Source of the DNA: Amaranthus tricolor
Taxonomy: Eukaryota; Streptophyta; Magnoliopsida; Caryophyllales; Amaranthaceae
Reading direction: 5' to 3'
NCBI RefSeq assembly: GCF_026212465.1
Contig: NC_080048.1
Span: 35,432,422-35,496,421 of the forward strand
DNA: 64,000 nt
The position numbers were made by a program, and so were the translations under genes. The notes below the pieces were generated by a model that ran no database searches, was not told the origin of the DNA, and worked only from the letters and a program-made list of their open reading frames with translations. Below are positions 33,362 through 43,487 of this stretch, piece after piece. Position 1 is the first letter of the stretch. Each line of letters begins with the position of its first letter.

Positions 33362-34000
33362 TATATATCGTCTTAAGAAACAAGTATTATATTGTCAAAT
33401 CTTGATGGTCAAGCCAATATATGATGTAAAATTGCAAAAAAGAGATTGCTAAAATCTTTGAATTTACTTTGAAAAGTTTCTTGATAAGTTAAATCACCTA
33501 TAAAAATATGATTTTTGTAAAAAAATACTTAAACTTTTATTTTATCAAAAGCTACCTAAAAAAGTTTTTCCTTAATTAAAGACTACTAACTAACAAAAGA
33601 CATGTAAATCACCGTTATTTTAATATGTGTCTATTAGGTTATTTTAAATCTTCACCTTCATTCTTTTTCTAGTTACCTTCCTCTATTGAAATTCCCTTTT
33701 CTAGCTACTCAAAGATGAAGGATTCTTCATCATAATTCACACCACGATATTACTATGACTTTTCAAAACTCACTCAATTGAACCCATTGAAATCCCCTTT
33801 CCACGCTCCTTAACAATAGAGGCTTCTTCATCCCACCACATTGATCAACAACTAAAACTCCTATTTCTTAGCAAAAGATTATAACTTTTAGCATGTTGAA
33901 TAAGGTGGAGGATCTAAGTAAAAGATAGGCATTAGGCTTCTTCATCATAAGGGGTTAGATCATCACGATTCACAAACGCTTCTCGAGTTGAAAATTTGAA

Positions 34001-34443
34001 ATGATTAAGATAAATTATCAATAAAATGAACCAAATAAGATAAGTTTCAACTTATTTCCAAAAGTAAGCGTGAAATTTCGAAACCTATGGTTTGGATCTG
34101 TTCGCAGTTAGTAATTGCGAATAGGTAAAAAAAACACAATAGTTGTTCGCAGTTACTAACTCCGAAGAGCTTTGACTTTTTTTTGACCTGTTCGCAGTTA
34201 GTAACTGCGAACAGCTAGCTCCACAAATACGCACAACAGCTCCCTTTGTTCTCATTTTCCCTAAGTCAAAGTTGTTCGCAGTTAGTATCTGCGAACAGGT
34301 ATTGTATTTTTTTTTGACCTGTTCGCAGTTACTAACTGCGAACAGACCTAAACCACAGGTTTGAAAATTTCACGCTTACTTTTGAAAATAAGTTGAAACT
34401 TATCTTATTTGGTTCATTTTATTGATAATTTGTCTTAAATCAC
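34001..34443. mobile_element. Giant-hairpin foldback element with five GTTCGC...GCGAAC palindromes (copy B)
   Basis: The left arm (34001-~34180) and right arm (~34265-34443) are near-perfect inverted repeats. For example AATTATCAATAAAATGAACC and AAGATAAGTTTCAACTTATT occur at the left and again in reverse complement at the right. Within the arms sit five copies of a ~25-bp palindrome, GTTCGCAGTTA plus TAACTGCGAAC (at about 34098, 34144, 34188, 34272 and 34319), separated by spacers with TTTGACTTTTTTTTGACC. There is no coding capacity. RNA from it would fold into one long hairpin. No clean target-site duplication was identified. Confidence 0.8.
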
Positions 34444-34679
34444 TTTAAATTTTCTCCCGAGTTCTACCGAATACCCAATAAATGCTTATAGCAATGTTAT
34501 AACAATACATTGCGTGTGCATATTTCCATTTAAATGGTAGAATAAAGTGATTTAAGTAGAAAATTGAAAAAAAAGGCAATTTAAGTAAAAATGAGCAAAA
34601 CAATAAAATTGGTGTATATTGTTGAAAAAATGAAAAAAATAAACTTATTATACAAAAATATTCCTAAAATAAAATTTGA

Positions 34680-34830
34680 AAAATTTTAATTCCCAAAATA
34701 AGCGTCTTCATATCTAAGCCTAAGGTCAGTTATGTCGTTGTTACTTAAAGCAAAGAAAGAAACTGGTCAAAAACGTAAATTTTCTATTCGTTGTTACTAA
34801 CATCAAACAAAAGAGAAACAATATCATAGC
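34680..34830. repeat. Half-copy of the GTTCGC foldback family
   Basis: TTCCCAAAATAAGCGTCTTC, then TCTATTCGTTGTTACTAACA and TCAAACAAAAG. The first motif is shared with 19660 and 53606. Only one arm is recognisable. Confidence 0.45.
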
Positions 34831-35357
34831 GTTGGAAAAAAAAATTAAATCATAATTGTTCATTTTGGTTCACAATAATAGAAATAGGGTAGTTTATTTC
34901 TTAAAATCCACTTTGGTTCACAATCTTGACTTTCTAAGCATAACCGGTAACAGAATAAAACTAACATATGTTATCGCTCTCGCCAGCCCTTTGAATTTAC
35001 ACCAAAAATATGTAACTCAAAAGATCGGACGATCCAATCAAATAAAGCAAGCAAATAAGATGATTAACATCATTCACAACTGACCTTCCTAAGTTCAAAT
35101 TTAGTAACAATTTCAGAAAACCTTACATAGTATTCAACCTTCCGGAATACAAGTAACTAAGTTTACAAGTACCTCCCACAACAAAATGGGGGAGTAAATG
35201 TCTTTCAACATTTGCCCCGGAACCGGCGTCCAACAACATTCCACAATGAACAAAATTTCTTAATAAACCCTCTTACTTCTTCGTCTATGCAAGGTTTTAC
35301 GCTTTTTGCAAACCGCGTTTTTGCACTATGGCAACACAGCAGAAGCATCTAAATCTA

Positions 35358-36653
35358 TCAATCATCAGAGGCTTTCGGAGAATTTTCTGGAGTCTTAAGA
35401 GCTGGTGCAGTAGCAGTTGTACTTGTACCCTTGTGAACTGAAACGGCTGAAGAAAATTCATCCATGATTGTACCGTCTTTGAACTTCAAAGCAAATGTTG
35501 ATAAGCCGTCTTTGCCCTCCATAGCAATATTCACACAAGCAAAGGTGACGCCTCTCTTGTCCATCTTCGTGAGCTTCATATCTGGAAATAGACAAGCATT
35601 CAAAATCAATCTCAAATTTCCCTTAGCCCGCATCACCAACCGAGCTTTCTCAGCATCGCCCTTCATCACATTCACCTTTACCTCTCCTTTTCCACGTTCT
35701 TTCCAACCACCATCAAGATATTCAAAAAGAGCAGAATCGGTGGAGAAAACTGTTTCTTCATTCTCTTCACCTGTTTCTGTTGGTACCTCTGGCATGGAAC
35801 GGAATACAGGGTTCTCAGTCTTGGTCCCAATGGAAGTCCCTGTCGGCACTGAACCAAAAAGTGAAGTACTGCCGTTATTTGACGCACCAAAACTAAAGGT
35901 GGGAAGGGATGATTGTGAAGGAGACCCATCTTTTTGAAGGGAAGACCCGAATGAAAATGTCGATGATGAAAATCCAGTACCAGCAAGTCCAGTAAACGCA
36001 TTCTGGCTGTTCGAAAGTTGCTGAAATGAACTCAAAGTAGCACTGCTATTCCCACCTGCAACAGGTATTTCATTCTCATTTGTATCATCATTCTCAACCA
36101 CGTCGCCCTCAGCTTGTTTTTCAACAGCAGTTTCCCCTTCAACTGCTTTCTCCGAATTGCTGTCAGCTCCTACCTCGTCATTTGGCTTAAGCTCAGCAGC
36201 CTTATCAACAGTGTCATCAGGTTGAGTGACTGCAGATACTTGCTCAGTAGGCACTTTATTATCTGGGTCTGCTGCATTAGCTTCTGTTGTATCTTCATTG
36301 GTTTTCTCTTCTGACTCTACTTTGTTCACTTCAGACTCTGTGTTAGCATTTTTGGTGATTGCATCTTCATTGCTAGTTTTATCTTCAGCAGCTTGAGCTT
36401 TTGCGGGAGCGGGAGCGGGAGGGACCAAACGAATGCCAGCAAAGGGATTGGATGAAGGAGCAGAAGGTGCTGTAGGTGTTGGTTGTCTACGAACTTTCAC
36501 AATTCGTCTTGTGGCCAGCACCTCCTCAGTGGCTTTCTTGAAAGTTCCAGTCGCCTGTTCATCAACTTCTTCCTCATCATCAACACCAGGATTATCTCGA
36601 GATAATTCTCTACCAGCGGCTCTTTTCTTAGAAGGCTGATTTTCGTCCCCCAT
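35358..36653 (-). CDS. NUP50-type nuclear pore protein with RanBP1 domain, 431 aa
   Basis: Nuclear basket nucleoporins of the NUP50 type help release cargo from importin-alpha and bind Ran. The start is taken at the ATG at 36653 (MGDENQPSKKRAAGRELSRD), matching plant NUP50a-like proteins; the open frame runs 18 codons further upstream, but that stretch includes intron sequence beyond an acceptor (TTTTCATGCAG) whose exon starts at 36687. Order: NUP50 N-terminal domain with TFKKATEEVLATRRIVKV and NPFAGIRLVPP (69-79), an acidic low-complexity stretch (~85-200), FG/GLFG-like region (AFTGLAGTGF, TFSFGSSL, SLFGSV; ~205-275), RanBP1 domain (~296-409; FEYLDGGWKERGKGEVKVNV, NLRLILNACLFPDMKL) and a short Ser/Pro tail. 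The coding part is a single exon. It is divergent from the MLN51-like gene, whose start lies about 2.9 kb beyond the predicted first exon. Confidence 0.92.
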   Translation of the reverse strand: MGDENQPSKKRAAGRELSRDNPGVDDEEEVDEQATGTFKKATEEVLATRRIVKVRRQPTPTAPSAPSSNPFAGIRLVPPAPAPAKAQAAEDKTSNEDAITKNANTESEVNKVESEEKTNEDTTEANAADPDNKVPTEQVSAVTQPDDTVDKAAELKPNDEVGADSNSEKAVEGETAVEKQAEGDVVENDDTNENEIPVAGGNSSATLSSFQQLSNSQNAFTGLAGTGFSSSTFSFGSSLQKDGSPSQSSLPTFSFGASNNGSTSLFGSVPTGTSIGTKTENPVFRSMPEVPTETGEENEETVFSTDSALFEYLDGGWKERGKGEVKVNVMKGDAEKARLVMRAKGNLRLILNACLFPDMKLTKMDKRGVTFACVNIAMEGKDGLSTFALKFKDGTIMDEFSSAVSVHKGTSTTATAPALKTPENSPKASDD

Positions 36654-38424
36654 TGGAGCCAAAAAAATACCAATAAAATGACAAAGACTGCATGAAAAGG
36701 TATTCAAGAGACGAGTCAGCTTGAAATGCTACATCATTGTTTACTACTGAAGTATTTTGGGACAAAAAAGAGCACAAATGAATTGTAGTTGAGCAAGACA
36801 TTTAAAACCCATAATATATCCTAAACCATCCAAAAATGTCAAAAAAAAGTATCAAAAGATCAAACAACAAGCACAAACAGAGCACAATATCTTTGACTTG
36901 ACACAAGTAAGCATACAAAAAAATATTAAATAGGAGTTTGAGTCAGAGAAACATTTTTCACAAGGGTATAAAATAAAACATTCATTCCATAAAAAAAGAG
37001 AGACTTTAACGTAAGTTGATTATGTAACCAAATACCATTTTATTCAAGGAAAAAAAAAGTTGCTTTTGTTGTAGAACTTTTGAAAAAGAAACCAATTTAG
37101 ATTGCAATATAGCAGCCTAAGTAGCACGGGTACTTCATTCCCATCCCCTTGTCCATTTGTGTCCTTGTACCCGACTCAGTGCCACCTACTTAGCAGCCAG
37201 CCAGCCACCATATGGTGAAAGCATTAGTTAGGAAACATGAAGGAGTCCATAAAAAAGAAACAATAGAAAAATAATTTCATGTGGTGGATCCCTTGAATCC
37301 CTTGTTTCTGAAACCAGGTTGACCAAGCCATACTTAATGTTAATCAATCAAACCACCACCAAAGTAAGGGAGTGCACATATTTTAATGTCCCAGATTCTC
37401 TTATCAGAGAAACTGTTATATATATTTGAAAACTCAGATTGTGATCGTGCACCTTACCTCAAGAACATGCATCATGTTTGTAAAGAAACAGATGATTGGC
37501 TATAATGATTGATAGGAAGTATGGTCACATTCTGGTATCACAGGCCAGTGATGATGAGAAAGACCTGTTCGAAACCCATTGGAAAATTTTATTTCTTTGA
37601 CTTGTGTTCAGATGCTATTTTAAGGGTACAGAAATTATATTGGACTGAATTACTCAACTACTTATTCCATTGATCTTCTGATTCCCCGATGTTACGCGCT
37701 AAAGAAGAAAAGCCCATGAAAAAGAGACTCCAACATAGAAGATATCAAGAGAACATACCCCAAATAGTGACTTCCTACACTCATTGAGATAGACACTTAC
37801 TATTACCTGAAGACTCTAGACAATAGCAAAGTGGTTGATACAGTGATATCAACAAATAATATTACTGATGGTCAAGATATTGCAACAGTGACCAGGTCAT
37901 CTGCAATCAATTTTCCAGGATGCTCTCATAAGCAACGCCATTAGAATTTGAAATTTCTCAAGTGGCCCACAATAAATAATGCCCACAAGCTCGTAAAGCA
38001 CTAAAGAAAAGCTAGATATTAAAACTTAAAATATATTCAACATCCTCAAAGACTTGAAGGATTAGCTTATGCACCAAATGTGATGTAATGTTGGACAAAC
38101 AATAACGCGAGATTCTACACAAACAATGTAATGTGTGATCAAACAATCGAAAGATCATTTATAACCAACAACGAAGAATCCTCAAGTTCACAAAACACAA
38201 CAGAGGAATGCCAGATATGAGAAAATTAATATAATCTCCACACTACCATTAGCAGCACAAGAAAATATGCAGAACTCAATGGTTTAGTCTCTGCAAGACT
38301 GCAATAGATTTAGTGGAATACTATACAATTTTTTTAATAAAATTCAGAAAGAGCCACTCATCATCATCATCATAACCAATGTATTATGCTTGAAAGAGCT
38401 ACTTATTGTGATAGTTAAAAAAGG

Positions 38425-38574
38425 TTAATGTTGAGAATCATGGATAAGCCTAGTGTTTGAGGTTTTCCTTTCTCCCTTATGACAGGAGTTCGTTTCTCAC
38501 CACCTACACGAACGTTTACTTCCCTTTCCCCCTTGCCAGTAGGATTCTCTAGCCTACCCTTGAATAAAAAAAAA
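38425..38574 (+). mobile_element. tRNA-derived SINE
   Basis: A-box-like TAGTGTTTGAGG (38451-38462), B-box-like GAGTTCGTTTCTCACC (from about 38486), a body with CACCTACACGAACG and CCAGTAGGATTCTCTAGCC, and a terminal A-run (38565-38574). Two 3' fragments of the same family lie at 9765-9852 and 58695-58783. Confidence 0.65.
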
Positions 38575-38767
38575 GCTTATGCTACATGCTAAGTCACCAA
38601 AATACAGAGACATAAAAAACCATGCTAGGTCGCTAAAAGGGCCTCAAAGAACCAAAATTCTAACAAATTAGAAGCAGGGAAAAATATTGGGGTGGGAATC
38701 AGAATTGCAAGAAAAATGACAATTGTGTCCATCAATAAAAGAGAAAGAGATAGTTATAAGGTGTTAA

Positions 38768-40017
38768 TGTTAAGAGATAATCAAATCTCCTTGTATATAG
38801 CTAGTAGTTATCCTCTTCCTTATTTGCAGCTCTTATATTTAGCCTTTCTTGACCTTTCTTACGGTCAATTATATTTTTTGGTAGTTAATGATTCTTAACC
38901 ACAATTGTACGCATGATCCTTGATTATACCGTGGCCTTAGTTTCCTTAGATAGGTTATTTGCTTTCTCTATATATAGTTGTAAATACTTACTTTGCCATT
39001 CAATACAAAATGTATACAAACTCTATTATGATATCATGAGCTATTGATCTAACTTTTTCCGATTCCGTTACTACCATGGCTACACCATCAGAACCCTTTG
39101 TTAACACCGACAAATGACGGTGACCATATTCAACTTCCCTCTCAGATAGTTTCAAACCCAAATCAAACTTCCACTCAAAACCTTTCAACACCATGTGGTC
39201 TCTCTACCAAGGATAGCCAACTATCATTTTTTTCTCCAAACCCCTTACGGAGAAACGAATCCATAATTCGGCACCATGTAGTCTCTCTACCAAGGATAGC
39301 CAACTATTATTTTTTTTTCTCCAAACCCCATACGAAGAATTAAATAAATCCATATATAATTCCGCACCATGTAGTCTCTCTATCAAGGATAGCCAACTAT
39401 TATTTTTTATCTCCACACCCCTTACGGAGAAACAAAACCATTTACGACAACCCGTAGTTTATCTACCTAGTACCTAGTGTTGTCAAGCATAAAATTATTT
39501 TTCCAAACTCTTATGGAGAAACCCACCCACTACTCTCTCTTTTTTCAAAAAAAATGTCATTATCAAAGTTCTCTTATTACAACCACAAATCATCTTTAAA
39601 TATTGAACTTTCCCATCGGTCGTCCATGTTGCGGGGGCACATTTTCGGCAATGATCAGCTTGCAAAAGCCATTACTAAACCTCTTGCTATCTCCCGGTTT
39701 AACAACTTTTATTCCAAGATCGACCTCGTCTCTTGACCATCCCTCTTGCGGGGGAATGTTAAGAGATAATCAAATTTCCTTGTACATAGCTAGTAGTTAT
39801 CCTCTTCCCTTATTTGTAGCTCTTATATTTAGCCTTTCTTGACCTTTCTTACGGTCAATTATTTTTTTAGTAGTTAATGATTCTTATCTACAATTGTAGG
39901 CATAATCCTTGATTATACCGTGGCCTTAGTTTCCTTTGGTAGGTTATTTGCTTTCTCTATATATAGTTGTAAATACTTACTTTGCAATTCAACACAAAAT
40001 GTATTCAAACTCTATCA
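38768..40017 (+). mobile_element. Non-autonomous copia LTR retrotransposon (internally deleted), 1250 bp
   Basis: 5' LTR 38768-39028 and 3' LTR 39757-40017 are both 261 bp, begin TGTTAAGAGATAATCAAAT and are nearly identical. The target duplication GTTAA is at 38763-38767 and 40018-40022. After the 5' LTR comes a primer-binding-site-like TGATATCATGAGC (initiator tRNA-Met type, decayed), then a gag-like start (ATGGCTACACCATCAGAACC). Three tandem ~90-bp repeats (39190-39430; TCTCTCTACCAAGGATAGCC) follow. Near the 3' end is a pol C-terminal stub (DQLAKAITKPL, RFNNFYSKIDLVS) and a polypurine tract (GCGGGGGAA) before the 3' LTR. Gag-pol is otherwise deleted, so it needs enzymes from elsewhere. It sits in the nucleoporin 5'-UTR intron. 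Confidence 0.93.
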
Positions 40018-40547
40018 GTTAATTTTCCTTATGTCAATTAAACTCTTTAATTCTTAAATCTTACTTGAAATCCAAAGCTGTCCAGGAAAAATTAAAGCAA
40101 TTTTGGGTATTAACCCTTATTCCCAACCAAAAAAAGGGAAAAATTAACCAAACATTATCTAGAAAACAAGCTCAAAAAAATTAACTTAACATTATCTAGA
40201 ATTCCAGAAAAAGGAAATTTATTATAGCAAGGGAATGAATCAATTTGTAATTGCGTGTGCAACAACAATCTTGAAGCGCATACAGCTTAATTTAGTTACT
40301 AATACTGCCCAAACAAAGAAAACAAACAGTACGCGAAATCAAACAAACAATTGAAACAACAGATCAAAAATCATTTCCAATTACAGTAATCAAACAATTA
40401 CAAATAATAGCGTATATGAACCAAATAAAGACTACCCATGAAACTAAAATCATGATAATGGTGGAAATAACTTCAAGAAACGTTTGGTAACGTATAAGAA
40501 CTGAAAATTAATGGAGGAAAAATAGAAGTAACTTAAAGGGAACTTAC

Positions 40548-40640
40548 AAAGAGGAATTTGCAGGTGGAGTAGAGAGTGTTGGATTGGGGATTTTTCAGTT
40601 CTCGGTAGTGAGTAGTGACGCTAGGGTTAGAGTCCCGATA
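40548..40640 (-). other. Predicted 5'-UTR exon of the NUP50-like gene
   Basis: Inferred first exon upstream of the donor at 40547 (minus strand). The text reads ACTCTCTACTCCACCTGC in the leader, and a CTAGGGTTAGAGTC (plus 40620-40633) telo-like motif lies at its 5' side. The transcription start is a guess. Confidence 0.5.
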
Positions 40641-41205
40641 ATCAAATTTTGAAGCCTTTGATTTGATATGGTGTTGTAGGACACACCGTGTTGCCGTATG
40701 CCACCCACTCTTAAAATACTCCCTACAATCTACTTCCTCTTTGCATGAGCACAGGAATTAAGAAAAGGTGCGCACAACATATAAATTATAATTATATCTT
40801 TCATTTTAATTCTTAATTGAAGAGAGAAAAAAATTAATAAAATATAGAATAGGATAAAAACAGAAGTAAAGTAGATATTTATATGATTGTTTTATTATTA
40901 AAAATAAAAATATAGCAAGTAATATAAAATTGTTAAAAATAGAAAATATAGCAAATATTATGAAATCGATGAAATACATGTCTACATGTAGCTAGATTGA
41001 TGTTTCAAGAATAAAGAAATAAATAAATTCTTGTAAATATATATTACTAGTATATACACCCGTGCAATACATAGACGTGTAAGTGTATAAATATATATAA
41101 ATAAAATGTAATAATAGATATAAACTAAATTAGACATACTAAACATAGTTTAGTAAGGCTAGTATTAGTATTTAATCATGCCAATCAATTTTTAATTAAT
41201 ATTAG

Positions 41206-41560
41206 GAAAATTACCTAGAATAATCTAACTTTTTAGTTATTTTTTTACAATAATCCCACATATTGATTAACCATAAATAATTTCAATTTTAGAGGGTATT
41301 TTCTTAAAGTAAACTTGGGTAACTCAATAACCTGCTATAGTAGGTAATTTACCAAAAAGGTAAATTGAAAAATTAATGTAAAATTAGAGAAAAAATTTGA
41401 AAATTTACATAATAAAAAAAATCAGAAATTTTTTTCAACATTTTTTAACATGTTTTTTGACATTTTGTTTTAATTTATCTTTTTTTTAAATAAAACTTGT
41501 TATAGCAGGTCATTAGGTTACCGAGTTTATTTTAGGAAATTATCCTCCAAAGTTATGATA
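41206..41560. mobile_element. Long-TIR MITE (TTACCTAGAATAATC family), right end eroded
   Basis: Left end AAATTACCTAGAATAATCTA, ATTGATTAACCATAAATAAT, GGGTATTTTCTTAAAGTAAA, GGTAACTCAATAACCTGCTA. These are mirrored after a ~170-bp centre by TTATAGCAGGTCATTAGG and TACCGAGTTTATTTTAGG. The same family is complete at 59931-60360. Confidence 0.65.
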
Positions 41561-43378
41561 GGGTTTGTATTAGATTGTGATTACTTTTGTTTATATTGTG
41601 ATTACTTTTGTTATTGATATTTTAGTTTTTATTTTTGTTTGTTTTGAGTTTAAACAATGGATATGGGTGAAAAGATTGTTTGAAGAGTATGTTCATTAGA
41701 TGGTGTCCATAATGAAATGAGGGTATAGGAGGCGAAATTGTTTTGACTGATGAGATGACAACTTGAATGTAACCTTCACATGAAAGCAACAATGCTCCTC
41801 TTTAGCTCGTCTTCATTGTTGCTTAAATCAATAACTAGTGAATATTTTACTCTGAGTCCTCTTCTCTTTCATTTTCCTACTACCATAATTTGAACAATTA
41901 TACTTCTAGACAATTTTCCATCCCGTATATCTTGCTTAACGAACACCTATAATGTCAACCACTATAGAGTTGTAGACAATATTAACGATTCTATTGACCT
42001 TTTGTTGTTCCAAAAATTTCCAAACTTAAGTAAATTGGAGTATTTATGAAATTAGATTGGACAATTTTAGTTATTTGAGCATCACTTGATCAAAAATTCA
42101 AAGAAAATGGAGGTTAGAGTTATAAATATATGTATATTTCATACGACAATGAAAGAATCAAACCCGTGTCACTATGAAAGGAAAAATCAGTAGGGTGAAA
42201 GGAACTCGGATAAAAATTGCAAACCAAATCAATCAAAATTAAATGAAAAATATGGTTTGGACTTTTATAAATTGATTTAGTTTTGGATTGAAATTGTCAA
42301 AACCAAATTATTTTGGTTTAGATTTCATTTGAGCCTACTAAAATTCAAATAACCGAAATTCTAAGTTGAATGAAATTAGAAGCTCACTTTTTACATTAAG
42401 CCAAACTACTAGATGAGTGAATCTTGTGCAACGCAACATGCATAAAGAATACTTTAATTGGCGTCTTGGCAATACTAACAAAAATAACTTAAGCGTTTCT
42501 ACAACAAAAATAAGTCTTAATTCAATAATTCAAGTTTCAATTGAACTAAATAAAGTCTAAAACAAAGTAATTTGGTTTAAGATTGGGACTCAATTTGGTT
42601 TAAATTAAATTGAAAAATCAATGAATAAAATAAATTTAATTTGATTTGGTTTTATGAAAAAAACCAAATTGCATACCGAACTTTAACCCTTAGAAGTAGT
42701 TGGAGAAAAGTCAGATAGTTGATATCCGAAAATTGGTATAACTAGGCTATTTCTCTTATTAACCACTTTATAATTATAAGTAACCATTTTAAAGATTATA
42801 AGTCATTATTTTAATACAATAAATATATACTAAACCAACTCAATAAAAATGGTCTCATTGTGTTTATGTTTGATTAGGAACCTAAATGCAAGTGCTTTGT
42901 CCAAAATGCCCCTATAAAAGCAAGATAAACTCCATGGTCTTCTAAAAGGGTTTTTCTAATCTATGCCACAATATCATAGGTTAAGAGCATTAAAATTTTT
43001 TATAGGCTTACTTTATTCTCTTAAATATACTTTTAGAAATAATAATTTCATATATACATTAATTAAAGTAAGTAAAAAATAAATAAATAAGAGAATCATT
43101 GAATTTAATTGATAGATAAAGATAATTAATACTCCCTTGGCCTATGTTATGACATATGTCAGAAAAGCCGCTCCTAAAATGCAAGAATAAGGCATTTACA
43201 TCAGGAATCTTTTAAAGACTCCCATTGTTTCTCCTATGTCAAGACCCAATCCCCATTTTTACCCGACTTGTTGTTGACCAAACTCCCCAACCTATTTAAA
43301 CACTTCTAATCTAAATCTAAATCTGAAGAGAAGTATAATTCATATCAATCTCATTCACTTTCCAAAAAAATCATCAAA

Positions 43379-43474
43379 ATCTAGGGTTCGTTCGTGATTT
43401 GTTCGATTGGACAAGTTAGGGTTTTAATTAAGCGAGAGTTTTCACTACGATTGAAAAAGAAATTAGGGTTTAAT
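43379..43474 (+). promoter_or_regulatory. Repeated AGGGTTT (telo-box-like) motifs in the MLN51-like leader
   Basis: CTAGGGTTCG (43381), TTAGGGTTTTAA (43417) and TTAGGGTTTAA (43463) lie within 110 bp upstream of the start codon. Such inverted telo-box motifs are common in 5' leaders of plant genes for RNA and translation functions. Confidence 0.5.
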
Positions 43475-43487
43475 TGTATTGGTCAAG

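Larger units (their letters stand above)
31701..35357. other. Repeat-rich convergent intergenic region
   Basis: Lies between the 3' ends of the coatomer beta-prime (+) and NUP50-like (-) genes. It holds a possible MITE at about 32165-32570 (GGATCGGAAGGGAGGGAGGG versus TCCTTCCATCTCTTC ends), a Stowaway MITE at 33110, the foldback element at 34001 and a related fragment at 34680. The last ~270 bp are probable 3' UTR of the nucleoporin gene. No other gene seen. Confidence 0.5.
36688..40547 (-). other. 3.86-kb 5'-UTR intron of the NUP50-like gene
   Basis: On the minus strand the donor is at 40547-40546 (CTCTTT|GTAAGT) and the acceptor ends at 36688 (TTTTCATGCAG|TCTTTG). It holds a SINE (38425-38574), a complete non-autonomous copia element (38768-40017) and otherwise AT-rich DNA without coding potential. 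Inferred from splice signals and the lack of a usable upstream frame; RNA support is needed. Confidence 0.65.
40641..43487. other. Divergent intergenic region between the NUP50-like and MLN51-like genes
   Basis: Contains a Stowaway-like left end near 40716 (TACTCCCTACAATC), the long-TIR MITE at 41206-41560, a degenerate AACCAAATT/TTTGGTTT-rich region at ~42200-42695 that may be a hAT-like remnant, another Stowaway-like end near 43135 (TACTCCCTTGGCC), and the MLN51-like leader. No gene found. Confidence 0.5.

Noticed and set aside
35464..35937. 157-codon plus-strand open frame
   Set aside because: It is antisense to the nucleoporin RanBP1/FG region and shows no family features; a shadow of the real gene.
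36654..36707. An 18-codon N-terminal extension of the nucleoporin frame (start at 36707)
   Set aside because: It crosses a strong splice acceptor (TTTTCATGCAG) ending at 36688, and known plant NUP50-like proteins begin at MGD; the upstream part is intron and 5' UTR.
37500..37620. Second SINE or primer-binding site at TGGTATCACAGGCC
   Set aside because: The text resembles a tRNA-Met primer site and a B box (GTTCGAAACCC), but no LTR border, A box or poly(A) tail could be aligned.
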